64,000 nucleotides of DNA, from NCBI RefSeq assembly GCF_029525555.1, contig NZ_JAPDHZ010000003.1:930001-994000 (forward strand), written 5' to 3'. Below are positions 18,104 to 28,383 of the stretch, one piece after another; position 1 is the stretch's first letter, and each line of letters opens with the position of its first letter. The position numbers and the translations under genes were made by a program. The notes below the pieces were generated by a model. That model searched no databases, was not told the origin of the DNA, and was given only the letters and a program-made list of their open reading frames with translations. Source of the stretch: Cohnella ginsengisoli. GTDB lineage: Bacteria; Bacillota; Bacilli; Paenibacillales; Paenibacillaceae.

Positions 18104-19041
18104 CACAGCTCCTCCTTCGCAGCGGTCGCGGCAGTCCACGCGCGCGGCGGCGATTGACGGCGCTTGCGGACCGGTCGGGCGGCGAATGCGGCGTCGAGAC
18201 GCCGGGCGCGCTGGGTCATCTTATGATTGAGAAAGACGGCAAGCAGCGTCGTGAGCGCCAGAATGACCGCGAGCGCGTTGCCGAGCTGCGGCTGGTTGAC
18301 GACGTCGCCCGCCACGAGCGAACCGATCCGCACGGCCAACAGGTTGTAGTTGCCGCCGACCAGCGCGTAGGCGGTCGCATAGGCGCCCATGGCGTTCGCG
18401 AATAAAATGCCGACGGTGCCGAACACGGCGGGCGACAGCACCGGCAAGCCGATGCTCGTCCAGAACTGCCACCTGCTCGCGCCCAGCAGCGACGCGGCTT
18501 CCCGCCACTGCTCCCGAATGCCGTAAAAGGATGGGTACAGCAGCAGCAGCGCCAGCGGTACCTGGAAGTACACGTAAACCAGGACGAGTCCCGACCAGCT
18601 GTACAGATTAAAGTCGGCGAACACGCTCCAGCCCCACTGCTTGAACAGAAGCGTGAACACCCCGTTGCTGCCCAGCAGCACGATATAGGCGAAGGCGAGC
18701 GGAATGCCTTGGAAATTCGACGTCATATTGGAAAGCATCAGCAGGCGGTCCCGCGCGCGAGAAGGGAATCGCGTGATGCCATAGGCGCAAGCGAGGCCGG
18801 CGACGAGGCCGATCGTGCTCGACGCGGCGGAGATGAGCAGGCTGTTCTTGATCGCCTGCATATAGTAGGCGCTCTGCAGAATATGCGCATAGAAGCCGAA
18901 GGAAATGCCCGAGCCCGATGCAGGCTTCATGCTGCCGGCCACCATCGTCACGACCGGGATTAGTTGAAACAAAAGGACCATCGCCAAAAAGGGGACAAGC
19001 CCCAGCCACATCCACCGATTGCTTCGTTTCAAACGCGCCAC
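18103..19041 (-). CDS. ABC transporter permease, first subunit
   Basis: A 312-residue PotB-like integral membrane permease. It opens with a membrane helix (WLGLVPFLAMVLLFQLIPVV), has a long periplasmic-type loop typical of first permeases, and carries the EAA loop (WREAASLLGASRWQFWTSIGLPVL). It pairs with the next gene to form the transmembrane channel of the importer. It follows the binding-protein gene by 57 bases, with a stem-loop between them. An A-rich, weak ribosome binding site precedes the ATG. Confidence 0.92.
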   Translation of the reverse strand: MARLKRSNRWMWLGLVPFLAMVLLFQLIPVVTMVAGSMKPASGSGISFGFYAHILQSAYYMQAIKNSLLISAASSTIGLVAGLACAYGITRFPSRARDRLLMLSNMTSNFQGIPLAFAYIVLLGSNGVFTLLFKQWGWSVFADFNLYSWSGLVLVYVYFQVPLALLLLYPSFYGIREQWREAASLLGASRWQFWTSIGLPVLSPAVFGTVGILFANAMGAYATAYALVGGNYNLLAVRIGSLVAGDVVNQPQLGNALAVILALTTLLAVFLNHKMTQRARRLDAAFAARPVRKRRQSPPRAWTAATAAKEEL

Positions 19042-19060
19042 GCTCCTATCGGATCGGAGA

Positions 19061-19088
19061 GGCGCCTTCGGCCGAAGTCGAAGACGCC
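19061..19088 (-). terminator. Intercistronic stem-loop after the binding-protein gene
   Basis: Inverted repeat GGCGCCTTCG / CGAAGACGCC (one mismatch) with an 8-base loop between the binding-protein and first permease genes, no T tract. It is in the same place as the hairpin at 1307-1342 in the first operon and probably stabilises upstream mRNA or attenuates transcription. Confidence 0.5.
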
Positions 19089-19098
19089 CCGTTAGGAT

Positions 19099-20207
19099 TT
19101 AGTTCATGTGGACGAGAACGCGCTCTTGCCACATTTGGGGGATCTGCTTGGCGGTCTCTTCCCACGCCTTGTAGTCGTTAACCGGCTTGACGTTCGCGTA
19201 GGCTTCCTTCGGCAGCAGCTTGGCGGCCACGTCGTCCGGCAGCTTCACGCTGTCGCGGATCGGCCTTGCATAGCCCTTGGCCAAGTTGATCTGGCCTTCG
19301 TCGCTCAGGATATATTCTCGCGCCAGCTTCGCCGCGTTCGGGTGCGGCGCGTACTTGTTGATGATCGTGGCGTACCCGCTCACGACGCTGCCTTCCGTCG
19401 GGATCGCGACGTCGTACTGATCCTTGCCGAGCTGATCGCTATAGTTCAGCGCGTTGAAGTCCCAGAGCAGCGTCACTTGCACTTCGCCCTTCTCGATGTT
19501 GGCGAGGCTCGCTTCCGCATTGGAGAGACGGCCTTCCTTCGCCAGGCCTTCGAAGTACGCGATGCCCGGCTCGATGTTCGTCTCGCTGCCGCCGAACGCA
19601 ATCGCCGCCGCGAGCACGGCCATTTGGGCTTGCGCGGCTTTGGTGACGTCGCCCACGATGATCTTGTAGTCGCCGTTCTTCAGATCCTCCCAGCTCTTGG
19701 GCGGGTTCACGACGAGCTTCTTGTTCGTCAAAAATCCGATCGTGCCCTGATAGCCTACGATCCAGTGACCGTCCTGATCCTTGGCCCAAGCGGGAATTTC
19801 GTCCCAGTACGAGGATTTATAAGCTTGCGTAACGCCTTTATCGATCGCGACCGAGCCGAAGGCGATGCCGACGTCGCCGATGTCCGCGGTCGGCTTGTCT
19901 TTTTCCGCGTCGAACTTGGCGATCTCCTCGGCGCTCGACATGTCGGTATCCGTATGCGAAAGGCCGTATTTCGTTTGCAGATCCGCCCACGTATCTTTCC
20001 AGTTCGCCCATGTGTCCGGCATGCCGACGCTGACGACGGAGCCCTCTTCCTTCGCCTTTGCCTCCAGATCCGCTACGGAGCTCTCCTGCGACGCAGTTGC
20101 GCTCGCTTCCGCGCCGTCCGCGTTTTTTCTCCGCACGCCGCGAGCGGCAGCGCGAGCGTAGACAAGATAAGACCCGCGGCCAATTGCCTCTTCAATGCTT
20201 TTTTCAT
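19099..20207 (-). CDS. ABC transporter substrate-binding lipoprotein (frameshifted near the N-terminus)
   Basis: First gene of the importer operon. From the ATG at 20207 (AAGGGG ahead) the translation is a lipoprotein signal, MKKALKRQLAAGLIL ... LPLAAC, in a different frame from the mature protein (NADGAEASATASQ onward, to VLVHMN). The break is the six-T run at 20123-20128; seven would join them. The mature part belongs to the AfuA/PotD-like class (NADIGDVGIAFG-type ligand region, VGYQGTIGFLTNKK, EGSVVSGYATIINK). Ligands in that class are ferric iron, thiamine, polyamines or aminoethylphosphonate. The linked phosphohydrolase favours an organophosphorus ligand, which is only an inference. Confidence 0.85.
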
Positions 20208-20367
20208 GGTTTCCCCTTCACTCCCGCGTGGATTATTGTGGACTATGTCTATATTCTTGTTGTTTTCTCTCCAACTAGAGTGTAGTCGGGGACTATTTAC
20301 GCTGGATTATCCGAACCGGGCTGATTTGTTAAATCGTTTGGGGGATTTATCGGGGAGGCGAATCTAG

Positions 20368-20373
20368 TATAAT
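20368..20373 (+). promoter_or_regulatory. Candidate -10 element of the FG-GAP/SLH gene
   Basis: TATAAT in the divergent gap, 42 bases before the ATG at 20416. No good -35 is seen 17 bases upstream, so the promoter may need an activator or another sigma factor. Confidence 0.4.
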
Positions 20374-20415
20374 GTTGAAAAAGGCCATATTTTGTCAAAA
20401 GGAGATTTCCCTTAT

Positions 20416-23392
20416 ATGAAAAAAAAACTAGCGGGTCTCTTGCCTGTCGGGCTGGCGCTCGCCCTGGCGGCAGCTCCGCTCGGCGCGTTCGCGTCCGGAC
20501 CGAAGTTTCAAAATGCGACTCCCTCGTATACGCTGCCGGATCCATATTCTATAATATTCGATGCAGCGTTCGCCGACTTGACGGGCGACGGACTCCAGGA
20601 TGCGGTCCTGATCGATATCTATACCAATCAGCTCGCGATATTCAAAGGAAACGGAGACGGCACGTTTCGGGACCCGCCTTCCTATCAGCCGGTCGGCGCC
20701 AAACCGAGAGAAATCGCCGTGGCGGACTTCGACAAAGACGGCAGCCTTGACCTTGCGGTCAGCAACAGCGACTCCCACAACGTATCGATCCTCCGCAACC
20801 GGGGGAGACGGCACGTTCGATCCTCCGACCTTCTTCCCTGCCGGCAACTATCCGCTTGGCATCGCCGAAGCAGATTTCAACAAAGACGGCAATGCGGATT
20901 TAGCCGTCGTAGATTCCACTTCAGCCCGAGTGTCTGTCCTCTACGGCGATGGACACGGCGCTTTCGGCGGGCCTGTTTTTTTTGCGGTCGGCAGTTCTCC
21001 TCGTTACGTCGCTGCCGACGACTTCGACGGGGACGGACATATGGACCTCGCCGTCTCCAACGAGGCCGATTCGAATATCAGCGTACTGCTGAATAACAGA
21101 GACGGGACCTTTACGACCAACACATACGGGAGCATCGCAGTCCCGTTCAAGCTCGTGTCAGGCGATCTTAACGGCGACGGCGACGCCGACCTGGCGGTCG
21201 TAGACAACGGCAGCGGCGGCGGGGCTGCCGTAATGTTCAATCACGGCGACGGCTCCTTCGAGATGCCCGACCTGTATCCGACCGGCACTCATCCGATCGA
21301 TATCGCCACGGGCGACTTCGACGGAGATAACCATTTGGACCTGGCGGTCACGAATCAATGGAGTACTGTCTCGTTCCTGAACGGCAACGGAGACGGCACG
21401 TTCCAGGCCAAGTCGGATCTTGCGCTCGCCGGATACATTGCAACAGGCGATTGGAACGGCGACGGCATTACTGATTTGGCCAATTTAAGCGGAAATACGA
21501 TTTTCCTGAAGACCAGCAGAGCCGAAGGCGCATTGACTTTCTCCGCACCCGCTTTTTCCGTCTCCGAGGATGGAGGCAGCGCGATCGTGACCGTCAATCG
21601 GACCGGCAGCTCCTACGGTCAGACGAAGGTTCGAATTAAAACGTCGGACATCTCTGCGATCGCCGGCTCCGACTATACGGCGGTCGACGCGACGATCGTC
21701 TTCAACCCGGGCGATACGACGCGAACTTATTCGATTCCGGTCGCGGACAACGGCGTTCCCGGCGTGGACCGAACGTTCGGCGTGACGATATCCGCGCCGA
21801 CGAACGAGGCGACGCTGGGCGGCCAGACAAGCGCGACGGTCACGATTGTGGAGGACGACCCCGTGCCGGATACGACGGCGCCGACGATAGACCCGACGAA
21901 GTTCGCCGCCGTCGACAACTACAGCGGCACGCCGGATCGGCTCGCAGGCGCCGCGGCTGCGGTAAGCGAAGCCGGCGCGACCGTCCGCGCCTACCGCTGG
22001 AACGACGACGACACCGACGGCGTCGTCGATGCGGGCGAGCTCGGGTCGGCGATCGCGCTCGGCACGAGCGGCGCCGACGGCTCGGTCCCGGTCGCCGATA
22101 TCGGCGACCTCGGGCCGGGAACGTACAAGTACGTCGTAACCGCCGAGGACACTGCGGGCAACGAATCGCCGCGCACGGCAGCGGCGGCGGTGACCGTAAC
22201 GCTGACGAAGGGGCTCGCGCCGGATGTCGCCGATCCGACCTGGCCGTCCGGCTCGGCGCTATCCGTCTCGGACGTCGCGTACGAGAGCGCTAAGCTCGTC
22301 TGGCCCGCAGCCGCCGACGACCGCGGCGTCGACCATTACGAGCTGACGCAGGATGGCGGGACGCCCGTCATCCTTGACTCGGCCACCCTGTTCCAAGCGG
22401 CGACAGGATTGGCCGCAGGCACGTCGTACGTCTACGCCGTGGTCGCCGTAGACGCAGCAGGGAATCGAAGCGTTCCACTGACCGCGACCGTCCTTACGGC
22501 GACGCCGACGGTCCCTTCGCAGCCTTCCGAAGCTTCGGCGGAGGCCAGATTGAAGCTGCTCGAGATCACGGCCGCCGCACAGCCCGTAGCCTTGTCTCCG
22601 GCTTTTGACATGAACGTCGATCTCTATGGCGGAGCGACGACCGAATCGCGCATCGCTTTGAACGCAGCGCCGCTTTTCCCGGCCGCGACGCTGCGAGTTA
22701 ACGGAGAGAGTACGATCGGGAAGCTTCCGCTCATTGTCGACCTCACGCCCGGCAGAAACGTCATACAGATCGAAGTAAGAGCCGCGAACGGCGTCGTTCG
22801 CGTCTACAGCGTAACGATTAATCGCCTGAACAAGCCGCCGGTCATCTCCTGCTTCTCCGACATTCGCGGTCATTGGGCGGAAGCGGAGATCAACGAAGCC
22901 TGCGCCCTCGGTCTCGTCAAGGGCGAACCCGACGGTTTGTTTAGGCCTAACCGCTACGTTACTCGCTCGGAGTGGGCCGTGATGGTCGCAAGATGGCTGA
23001 ATCCCGATAAAAGCGGCTTAGCCGCCATCTCCCGATTCGCCGATGCGGCGGCGATCCCGGCCTGGGCCCGAGAGGCGATCTCAGCCGGTATCGATAGCGG
23101 CATCGTTAAAGGATATCCGGATGGCACGTTCCGGCCGTCCGTGACGATCAACCGCGCCGAGACGGCGGCCATTATCGTCCGCGCGGCGAAGTGGACGGCC
23201 GATCCTGCCGCCGTTTCCCCCTTCGGGGACGACGCGAGCATCCCGTCCTGGGCCAAGCCTTTTGCTGCAGCGGCGGCGCTGCACGCGGTACTGCTTGGCA
23301 AGGAAGACCAACGTTTCGATGCCTCTGCCCCGACGACCCGTGCCGAAGCGGCTGCGATGCTCGTTCGCTTATCCAAACTTTCTCAATCATGA
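20416..23392 (+). CDS. SLH-domain surface protein with FG-GAP, Calx-beta and FnIII domains (frameshifted)
   Basis: A secreted wall-bound protein of about 990 residues. Signal peptide from the ATG at 20416 (KKKLAGLLPVGLALALAA ... AFA, GGAG ahead). About seven FG-GAP/VCBS repeats follow (FADLTGDGLQDAVLIDI, ADFDKDGSLDLAVSNSDS, NNRDGTF), with Asp-rich calcium-binding loops. Then come a Calx-beta domain (FSVSEDGGSAIVTVNRTG), an FnIII-like domain (YELTQDG ... YVYAVVAVDAAGN), a cadherin-like domain (RLKLLEITAAAQP) and three SLH domains (FSDIRGHWAEAEI onward). The frame breaks in the second FG-GAP unit at the five-G run 20801-20805; four G would give the standard RGDGTF. Role: probably adhesion or polymer binding. 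Confidence 0.88.
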
Positions 23393-23403
23393 CGCCAAAT
23401 AAC

Positions 23404-23444
23404 CAAAACGGGATGAAGCCATTTTCCTGCTTCATCCCGTTTTG
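23404..23444 (+). terminator. Terminator-like hairpin after the FG-GAP/SLH gene
   Basis: A perfect 16-base stem (CAAAACGGGATGAAGC and its complement) with a 9-base loop, 12 bases after the stop codon. The A-rich and T-rich stem ends could make it work in both directions. The rest of the gap to 23698 shows nothing I can name. Confidence 0.75.
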
Positions 23445-23698
23445 TGTTTGCAATCGACGTTTGCTTGAGCGGCGACTCGCATGAGCAAGGCAAGGAGCTG
23501 ACACCGATGCGATGCGCTGAAAAAGACTGACCTATGTTAGACGTTTACTTCCCATTCGGGTCAGAATCCGCCCATCTACTGACCTACGTCAATAGAGTAG
23601 GAAGAGTACCTGGGAGCGGCCACGAATTTTCGACTTGTCCAACAAGGTCAGCAGGCTAACGTGCTCTTGCCCCCGCTCGTCCCGCCATCTTCTTCACA

Positions 23699-24289
23699 TT
23701 ACTTCGCGCGAATCCCCTCGAACCCGCTCGTCACCAGCCGCCGCACATAGTCGTCGTCCAACGGCTCGCCGGTCACGAGCAGCCGGTACAAGATCGGCCC
23801 GTAAAGCAGGTCGACGCCGAGCCCGACGTCCAGCGTTTCCTGAAGCTGTCCGCGCCGGATCCCCTTTTCCAGAATACCCTTCGCCTCAAGCCGTCGCGGC
23901 TGGAAGTAGCGCGTCCGGTACGCTTCGGCCAGACCGTGATCGAACTGCCCTTCGCCGACCAGCGCTGCGATGATCTTCCCTTCCCTGCTCGTCAAAAATC
24001 GGGTCAAGTTCACGGCGTGAATCTGAACGTCCTCGAACGCGTCGCCCGTGTCGGGCACCGGCAGCCGAGCCGAGGCGGCGGACAAAAACCCGTCCATGAC
24101 CACGGCGGCTTTGTTCGGCCACCATTTGTAGATCGTCGCTTTGCTGACGCCCGCGCGCTCCGCGATCTTCTCCACCGTCACCGCGCCGAAGCCGACCTCC
24201 AGCAGCAGCTCGTACGACGCGGACAGAATCGCCTCCTGCGTCTTCGGATCCCGCGGCCGCCCCCGTTTGTTCTGCTCTTGCATCGTCAT
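23699..24289 (-). CDS. TetR/AcrR-family transcriptional regulator
   Basis: A 196-residue repressor. The N-terminus has a basic arm (KRGRPRDPKTQEAIL) and the TetR helix-turn-helix (VEKIAERAGVSKATIYKWWPNKAAVV); the C-terminal half resembles the TetR_C domain found with YxaF/RutR-like proteins. It is divergent from an MFS gene, and the gap holds three copies of CGTTCAGTAT, so it very likely represses the transporter and itself. A GGGAGGGAGG block precedes the ATG. Confidence 0.92.
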   Translation of the reverse strand: MTMQEQNKRGRPRDPKTQEAILSASYELLLEVGFGAVTVEKIAERAGVSKATIYKWWPNKAAVVMDGFLSAASARLPVPDTGDAFEDVQIHAVNLTRFLTSREGKIIAALVGEGQFDHGLAEAYRTRYFQPRRLEAKGILEKGIRRGQLQETLDVGLGVDLLYGPILYRLLVTGEPLDDDYVRRLVTSGFEGIRAK

Positions 24290-24338
24290 AGCCTCCCTCC
24301 CGCATGCTCGAACGTCTATTCGTGAACATTAAAATACG

Positions 24339-24474
24339 ATACGTTCAGTATACGTAAAAACGCTTTGAAAGAAAATCAACACGCCTATTTACAAAACGCT
24401 GCGTTCAGTATATCATGAGGTCATCAATTAATAAACTATACGTTCAGTATTTATTTATGCAGAACGTATCGTTC
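24339..24474. promoter_or_regulatory. Cluster of operator-like sites between TetR and MFS genes
   Basis: The 13-mer ATACGTTCAGTAT (half-sites ATAC and GTAT) occurs at 24339-24351 and 24438-24450, and its core CGTTCAGTAT again at 24402-24411. A perfect palindrome GAACG-TAT-CGTTC lies at 24462-24474, next to the ribosome binding site of the MFS gene. These are good candidates for binding sites of the adjacent TetR protein. Confidence 0.7.
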
Positions 24475-24486
24475 GGAGGAAACAAG

Positions 24487-25707
24487 ATGCACACCGAACA
24501 AAAAACGAAAGACGGCGGTATTTCTCGAGGCTTGACGATCCTGCTGGCGGCGGCCTGCGGCTTGATCGTGGCGAACCTCTACTACGCCCAGACGCTGGTC
24601 GGACCGATCGGCGCCTCCACGGGGCTGTCCGCCGGGGCGGCGGGCCTGATCGTCACGTTGACGCAAATCGGCTATGTCGCAGGGCTGCTGTTCATCGTCC
24701 CGCTGGCCGATATCGTCGAGAACCGCCGGCTGACGGTCGTGGCGCTCGCCGCGGCGACAGCCGCCCTGATCGCGGCCGCGCTGGCGCCGAACGCGCCGCT
24801 GTTCCTGGCCGCGTCGCTCCTCATCGGGACTGCGTCGGTCGTCGCGCAAGTGCTCGTGCCTTTCGCAGCTTCGCTCGCTTCCGAGGAGCAGCGGGGCCGC
24901 GCGGTCGGCAACGTGATGAGCGGACTTCTCCTCGGCATCATGCTCGCGCGCCCGGTCGCCAGCTTCATCGCCGGCATCTGGAGCTGGCCCGCCGTATTCG
25001 CCGCTTCGGCGGTCGCCATCGCGCTGCTGGCAGTATTGTTGTCGCGCAAGCTGCCCGAGCGGCGTCCGGTACCAAGCGTATCCTACGGCAAGCTGATCCG
25101 CTCTCTCGTACCGCTGCTCGCCCGCACGCCGACACTGCGCCGCCGCGCGCTGTACCAGTCTTTTCTATTCGGCGCCTTCAGCCTCTTCTGGACGGTCGCG
25201 CCGCTCCGTCTGGCCGACGCTTACGGCATGTCGCAGCAGGGCATCGCCTGGTTCGCGCTGGTCGGGGTCGGCGGCGCCGTGGCCGCGCCGATCGCCGGAC
25301 GGCTCGCGGACAAAGGCTGGAGCCGACCGCTTACCTGGCTCGCCCTGAGCGTCGCGCTGCTGTCATGGTTGCTCCCGCAAATTTTCCACGGCCACTCGAC
25401 CGCATCGCTCGTCCTGCTCTTCGTCTCCGCGATCGCGCTCGACATGGCCGTCTCCGGCAACCTGGTGCTTGGGCAACGCGTCGTCTACGCGCTCGGCAGC
25501 GAAGCGCGCGGCCGTCTGAACGGCCTGTTCATGTCGATCTTCTTCATCGGCGGCGCAGTCGGTTCGGCGCTCGGCGGCTGGGCGTACGCACATGGCGGCT
25601 GGCAGCTCGCTTCGCTGATCGGCGCCGCGCTCCCGCTGCTCGCGATCCTTTATGCGTTGACCGAGAAAGGGAGCAGAGCGATCGAAGCAAAACCCGCCAT
25701 TAACTAA
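24487..25707 (+). CDS. MFS transporter (drug/sugar efflux, 12 helices)
   Basis: A 406-residue major facilitator protein with 12 predicted helices. The sequence opens with ILLAAACGLIVANLYYAQTLVGPIG, a pattern of the YgaY/AraJ-like efflux permeases. Motif A appears degenerate after helix 2 (PLADIVENRRLTV), and helix 4-5 shows VAQVLVPFAASLASEEQRGRAVG. I start it at 24487, where GGAGG lies 7 bases upstream; the frame is open back to 24415 without a site. The divergent TetR gene and operator cluster indicate inducible expression. The substrate is unknown. Confidence 0.92.
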   Translation: MHTEQKTKDGGISRGLTILLAAACGLIVANLYYAQTLVGPIGASTGLSAGAAGLIVTLTQIGYVAGLLFIVPLADIVENRRLTVVALAAATAALIAAALAPNAPLFLAASLLIGTASVVAQVLVPFAASLASEEQRGRAVGNVMSGLLLGIMLARPVASFIAGIWSWPAVFAASAVAIALLAVLLSRKLPERRPVPSVSYGKLIRSLVPLLARTPTLRRRALYQSFLFGAFSLFWTVAPLRLADAYGMSQQGIAWFALVGVGGAVAAPIAGRLADKGWSRPLTWLALSVALLSWLLPQIFHGHSTASLVLLFVSAIALDMAVSGNLVLGQRVVYALGSEARGRLNGLFMSIFFIGGAVGSALGGWAYAHGGWQLASLIGAALPLLAILYALTEKGSRAIEAKPAIN

Positions 25708-27071
25708 GCTTCCCCAGCTCGTCCATAAAAGCGGGCCGTCTTCCGTAAGCCGCCTTTAATCGGGAGACGACCTCCGCTTGCCTGGACGCGCCGGCGATTT
25801 TTTTGAAGCGCTTGATGGCGCCGCAGACCGCTTTATAGACCTTTCTATCCGTTGCGTTTTTCGCTTGGCGATCAATCTGCTTCTCATAGATCTCCACGAC
25901 TTCTTCCAGATAATCGCGTGCCAGCCGTTCGGCATGCGCTTCGATCTCCGAAGGCGTGGCGCGGACGTAATCCATTAGTTCCGGCAGATCGTTCTTGTCC
26001 AGAATCAGACGAAGATACACGTCTCTGGAACGCCAGCCGTCAGTCTCTCTCAATTCCGCGAGGATATCCCGATAGAATGTTTGCGCATTTTCACCAGCTA
26101 AGGCTGCCAGTTCTTCATATAAGGCGTATTCACCGCCTAACAGCAGCTCCTTACCGATCGCCGCCTGCTCCTGCTTAAGCGAGAGCCTTTTATAGGCTTC
26201 ATACCGGATGCATTTCCACTTGGCGGCGCGCCCCGGCCAGGACCGATCCTGCCGTTCTCCTTCTTCGGCCAATTCGATCGCCCGTACATCATCCCCCCGA
26301 TTCCACGGCTTGATCGATGATCAGCTCGCGGAACGAAGGATACGCAATATGCGCATAAGCATACCGCTCCGCTTCTTCTTCCGATTCGAGAAGGAGCAGG
26401 CGGTGCATGAGCTGGAGCAAGCTCTCTCGATCATATTGCTTGTATTCGTCGCCGGCGCCAGCCTCCAGCAGCTCCTCAAGTTTGCTTTTCAATCGATCCC
26501 TCGGCCCCGGCAAATCGGCGAAGGCGACGCAAACTTCAAGCACCTCGGTACGGTTCGAATCCCAACCGTCGAATATTTCGCTCTCGCTCAACGCGAGCAG
26601 GCGTTCGAAGAAAGGTAGTCGCACCATCTCGCTATCTTCACGGCTTTCGTCTGCGAGCTGCGTTATTTTTCCCATACATTCTCGGATCAGCATGCCGATG
26701 TCGCCGCCCGAATCGTCTGCGTATTGCAGCGCCTCCATGCTTTCTTCCAGCATCGCGGACATCAATTCAAGCTCTAATAATCGGTTGTGCCGGTCGCCGA
26801 TATTTTCGAGCAGATTCATCATTTCCGCCGCAAAACCGTAAACGTCCCGATACGGAATGAACCTTTCTCTCCCGCTGTACTTTCTCACGATCGATGCGAT
26901 CATTTTTTTAAAAGCTTGTACTTGCTGTTTATCCGTTTTCCCTTTCCCGTATTTCAGCAGCAGGCTATTTTTAAGCGTGCGATCTTTTTCACACACCTCT
27001 CTTACAATTTGAATCAGCACATCTTTGGACAAGCTACTTAGTATCGTATTCAGCTCTGAAACTTCGGCCAT
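25700..27071 (-). CDS. Uncharacterised helical protein related to SWIM zinc-finger family C-termini (frameshifted)
   Basis: About 455 residues in two frames. The 5' part begins MAEVSELNTILSSLSKDVL and contains LLLKYGKGKTDKQQVQ and ALQYADDSGGDIG. The 3' part continues VESGDDVRAIELAEEGERQD and ends DELGKLS. They join if the six-C run at 26293-26298 is five. The helical content, acidic residues and the pattern of the first 150 residues resemble the C-terminal region of SWIM zinc-finger proteins, but the zinc-finger cysteines are absent here. That resemblance is from memory of the family. A start at 27071 (TGGAG ahead) is chosen. Function unknown; its 3' end overlaps the convergent MFS gene by 8 bases. 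Confidence 0.75.
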
Positions 27072-27243
27072 GACGGCTCCACTCCTCGAATTGATCTTGT
27101 TCTCCTTATTGTAGCGGTTCATTGTCTCAGACCGCATCCCCATATTCGCTGCCTCTTCTTGACGACCCGGCCAACTCGGAGCTATTATGGATATTCAATG
27201 TCCTTAAAATTGAAATAGGATGGACCATAAAGGAGAGGGATCC

Positions 27244-28014
27244 ATGAACGGCAAACCCGATCACAACCCAAATCGTCAGCCGGAGGCAACGCGCCCGGCA
27301 GCCATGTCCCGACTAGGCGAAGACGTCCTGTCCCTGCTCCAGCCCTCCCCCGGGGAGCGAATTCTCGACCTCGGCTGCGGAAACGGAGACCTGACAGCCC
27401 GAATCGCGGCTGCCGGGGCGGTCCCTACGGGCATCGATCTGTCTGCGGAATCGGTCGCGCGCGCGAGGCAAAGACATCCGGGCCTTGATCTTCAAGAGGC
27501 GGATGCCAGTATATATCGGACGGATGTCCGTTATGACGCGGTTTTCTCCCATGCCGCGCTGCATTGGATCGGGAATGCCGAGGCGACGGCACGAACCGTG
27601 TGGCTGGCGCTTCGGGACGGCGGACGATTCGTGGCCGAGTTCGCGGGCAGCGGCAACATCGTGTCGCTAACCGATGCGATCGCACAAGTACTCTCGGCAC
27701 GCGGCTACAGGCCGGAGGGGCGAATTCCCTGGTACCTGCCGACGATCGGCGAATATGCCGGCCTGCTGGAGCGGACCGGATTTCGCGTGACATTCGCCCT
27801 GCACTTCGACCAGCCTTCCCTGCTTCAGGCTCCAGCGGGAGTCAGGGCGATGCTGGACAGCTTCGCGAGCTATTTTTTCGCCGATGTCGCGCCGGCGGAG
27901 CTCCACACGATCTATGACGAAATCGAGGATGCGCTTAGGCCGCGCCTGTACCAGGACGGGAAGTGGACGATCAATAAGAGTCGATTGCGCATCGCGGCCG
28001 TCAAGCACCCTTGA
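27244..28014 (+). CDS. Class I SAM-dependent methyltransferase
   Basis: A 256-residue cytosolic methyltransferase. Motif I (ILDLGCGNGDLTARI) and the acidic loop (GIDLSAESVARAR) define the SAM site; AVFSHAALHWIGN and GGRFVAEFAGSGNI follow as in trans-aconitate methyltransferase-like proteins. The C-terminal part (IYDEIEDALRPRLYQDGKW) is compatible with that group. AAAGGAGAGG precedes the ATG at 27244, which I prefer to the upstream in-frame ATG. The acceptor substrate is unknown. Confidence 0.9.
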   Translation: MNGKPDHNPNRQPEATRPAAMSRLGEDVLSLLQPSPGERILDLGCGNGDLTARIAAAGAVPTGIDLSAESVARARQRHPGLDLQEADASIYRTDVRYDAVFSHAALHWIGNAEATARTVWLALRDGGRFVAEFAGSGNIVSLTDAIAQVLSARGYRPEGRIPWYLPTIGEYAGLLERTGFRVTFALHFDQPSLLQAPAGVRAMLDSFASYFFADVAPAELHTIYDEIEDALRPRLYQDGKWTINKSRLRIAAVKHP

Positions 28015-28086
28015 CCGACCGTATCTTGTCCTGCATTCACCGATCTTGCGGCCTGATCCGATAAAGGAAACGGGAGGTGAACGTCC

Positions 28087-28263
28087 ATGGACATAGCGGC
28101 AATCTCGACGGGACTGGCGATGAACGACCTGCGGCAGCAAGCCGGCATCGCCGTTCTAGGCAAAGCGCTGGACACCGCGCGGCAGGACAGTCAAGCGATC
28201 GTGCAAATGGCGCAAAGCATCGCGCAGCCGCATCTGGGCGGCAACCTCGACGTACGCGTCTAG
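28087..28263 (+). CDS. YjfB-family protein (putative motility protein)
   Basis: A 58-residue protein, read MDIAAISTGLAMND ... and ending HLGGNLDVRV. The opening and the ending around PHLG-N-D are the signature of the YjfB family, which in B. subtilis is linked to the sigma-D motility regulon; its biochemical role is not known. GGGAGGTG lies 7 bases before the ATG, and a strong terminator follows, making it a monocistronic unit. Confidence 0.85.
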   Translation: MDIAAISTGLAMNDLRQQAGIAVLGKALDTARQDSQAIVQMAQSIAQPHLGGNLDVRV

Positions 28264-28292
28264 ATGCCGTGCATCCTGAAGCGAACGGCAGC

Positions 28293-28338
28293 GCAAAAAG
28301 CCGAATCGGCCTTGAAAAGGTCCGGTTCGGCTTTTTGC
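28293..28338 (+). terminator. Rho-independent terminator after the YjfB-like gene
   Basis: Stem GCAAAAAGCCGAA...CCG paired with CGG..TTCGGCTTTTTGC. The arms carry A and T tracts, so it can end transcription from both sides. Confidence 0.85.
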
Positions 28339-28383
28339 AATCATTTTGCAATGGCGCATATCGCGGAAGGGACGCCGGGCAGG

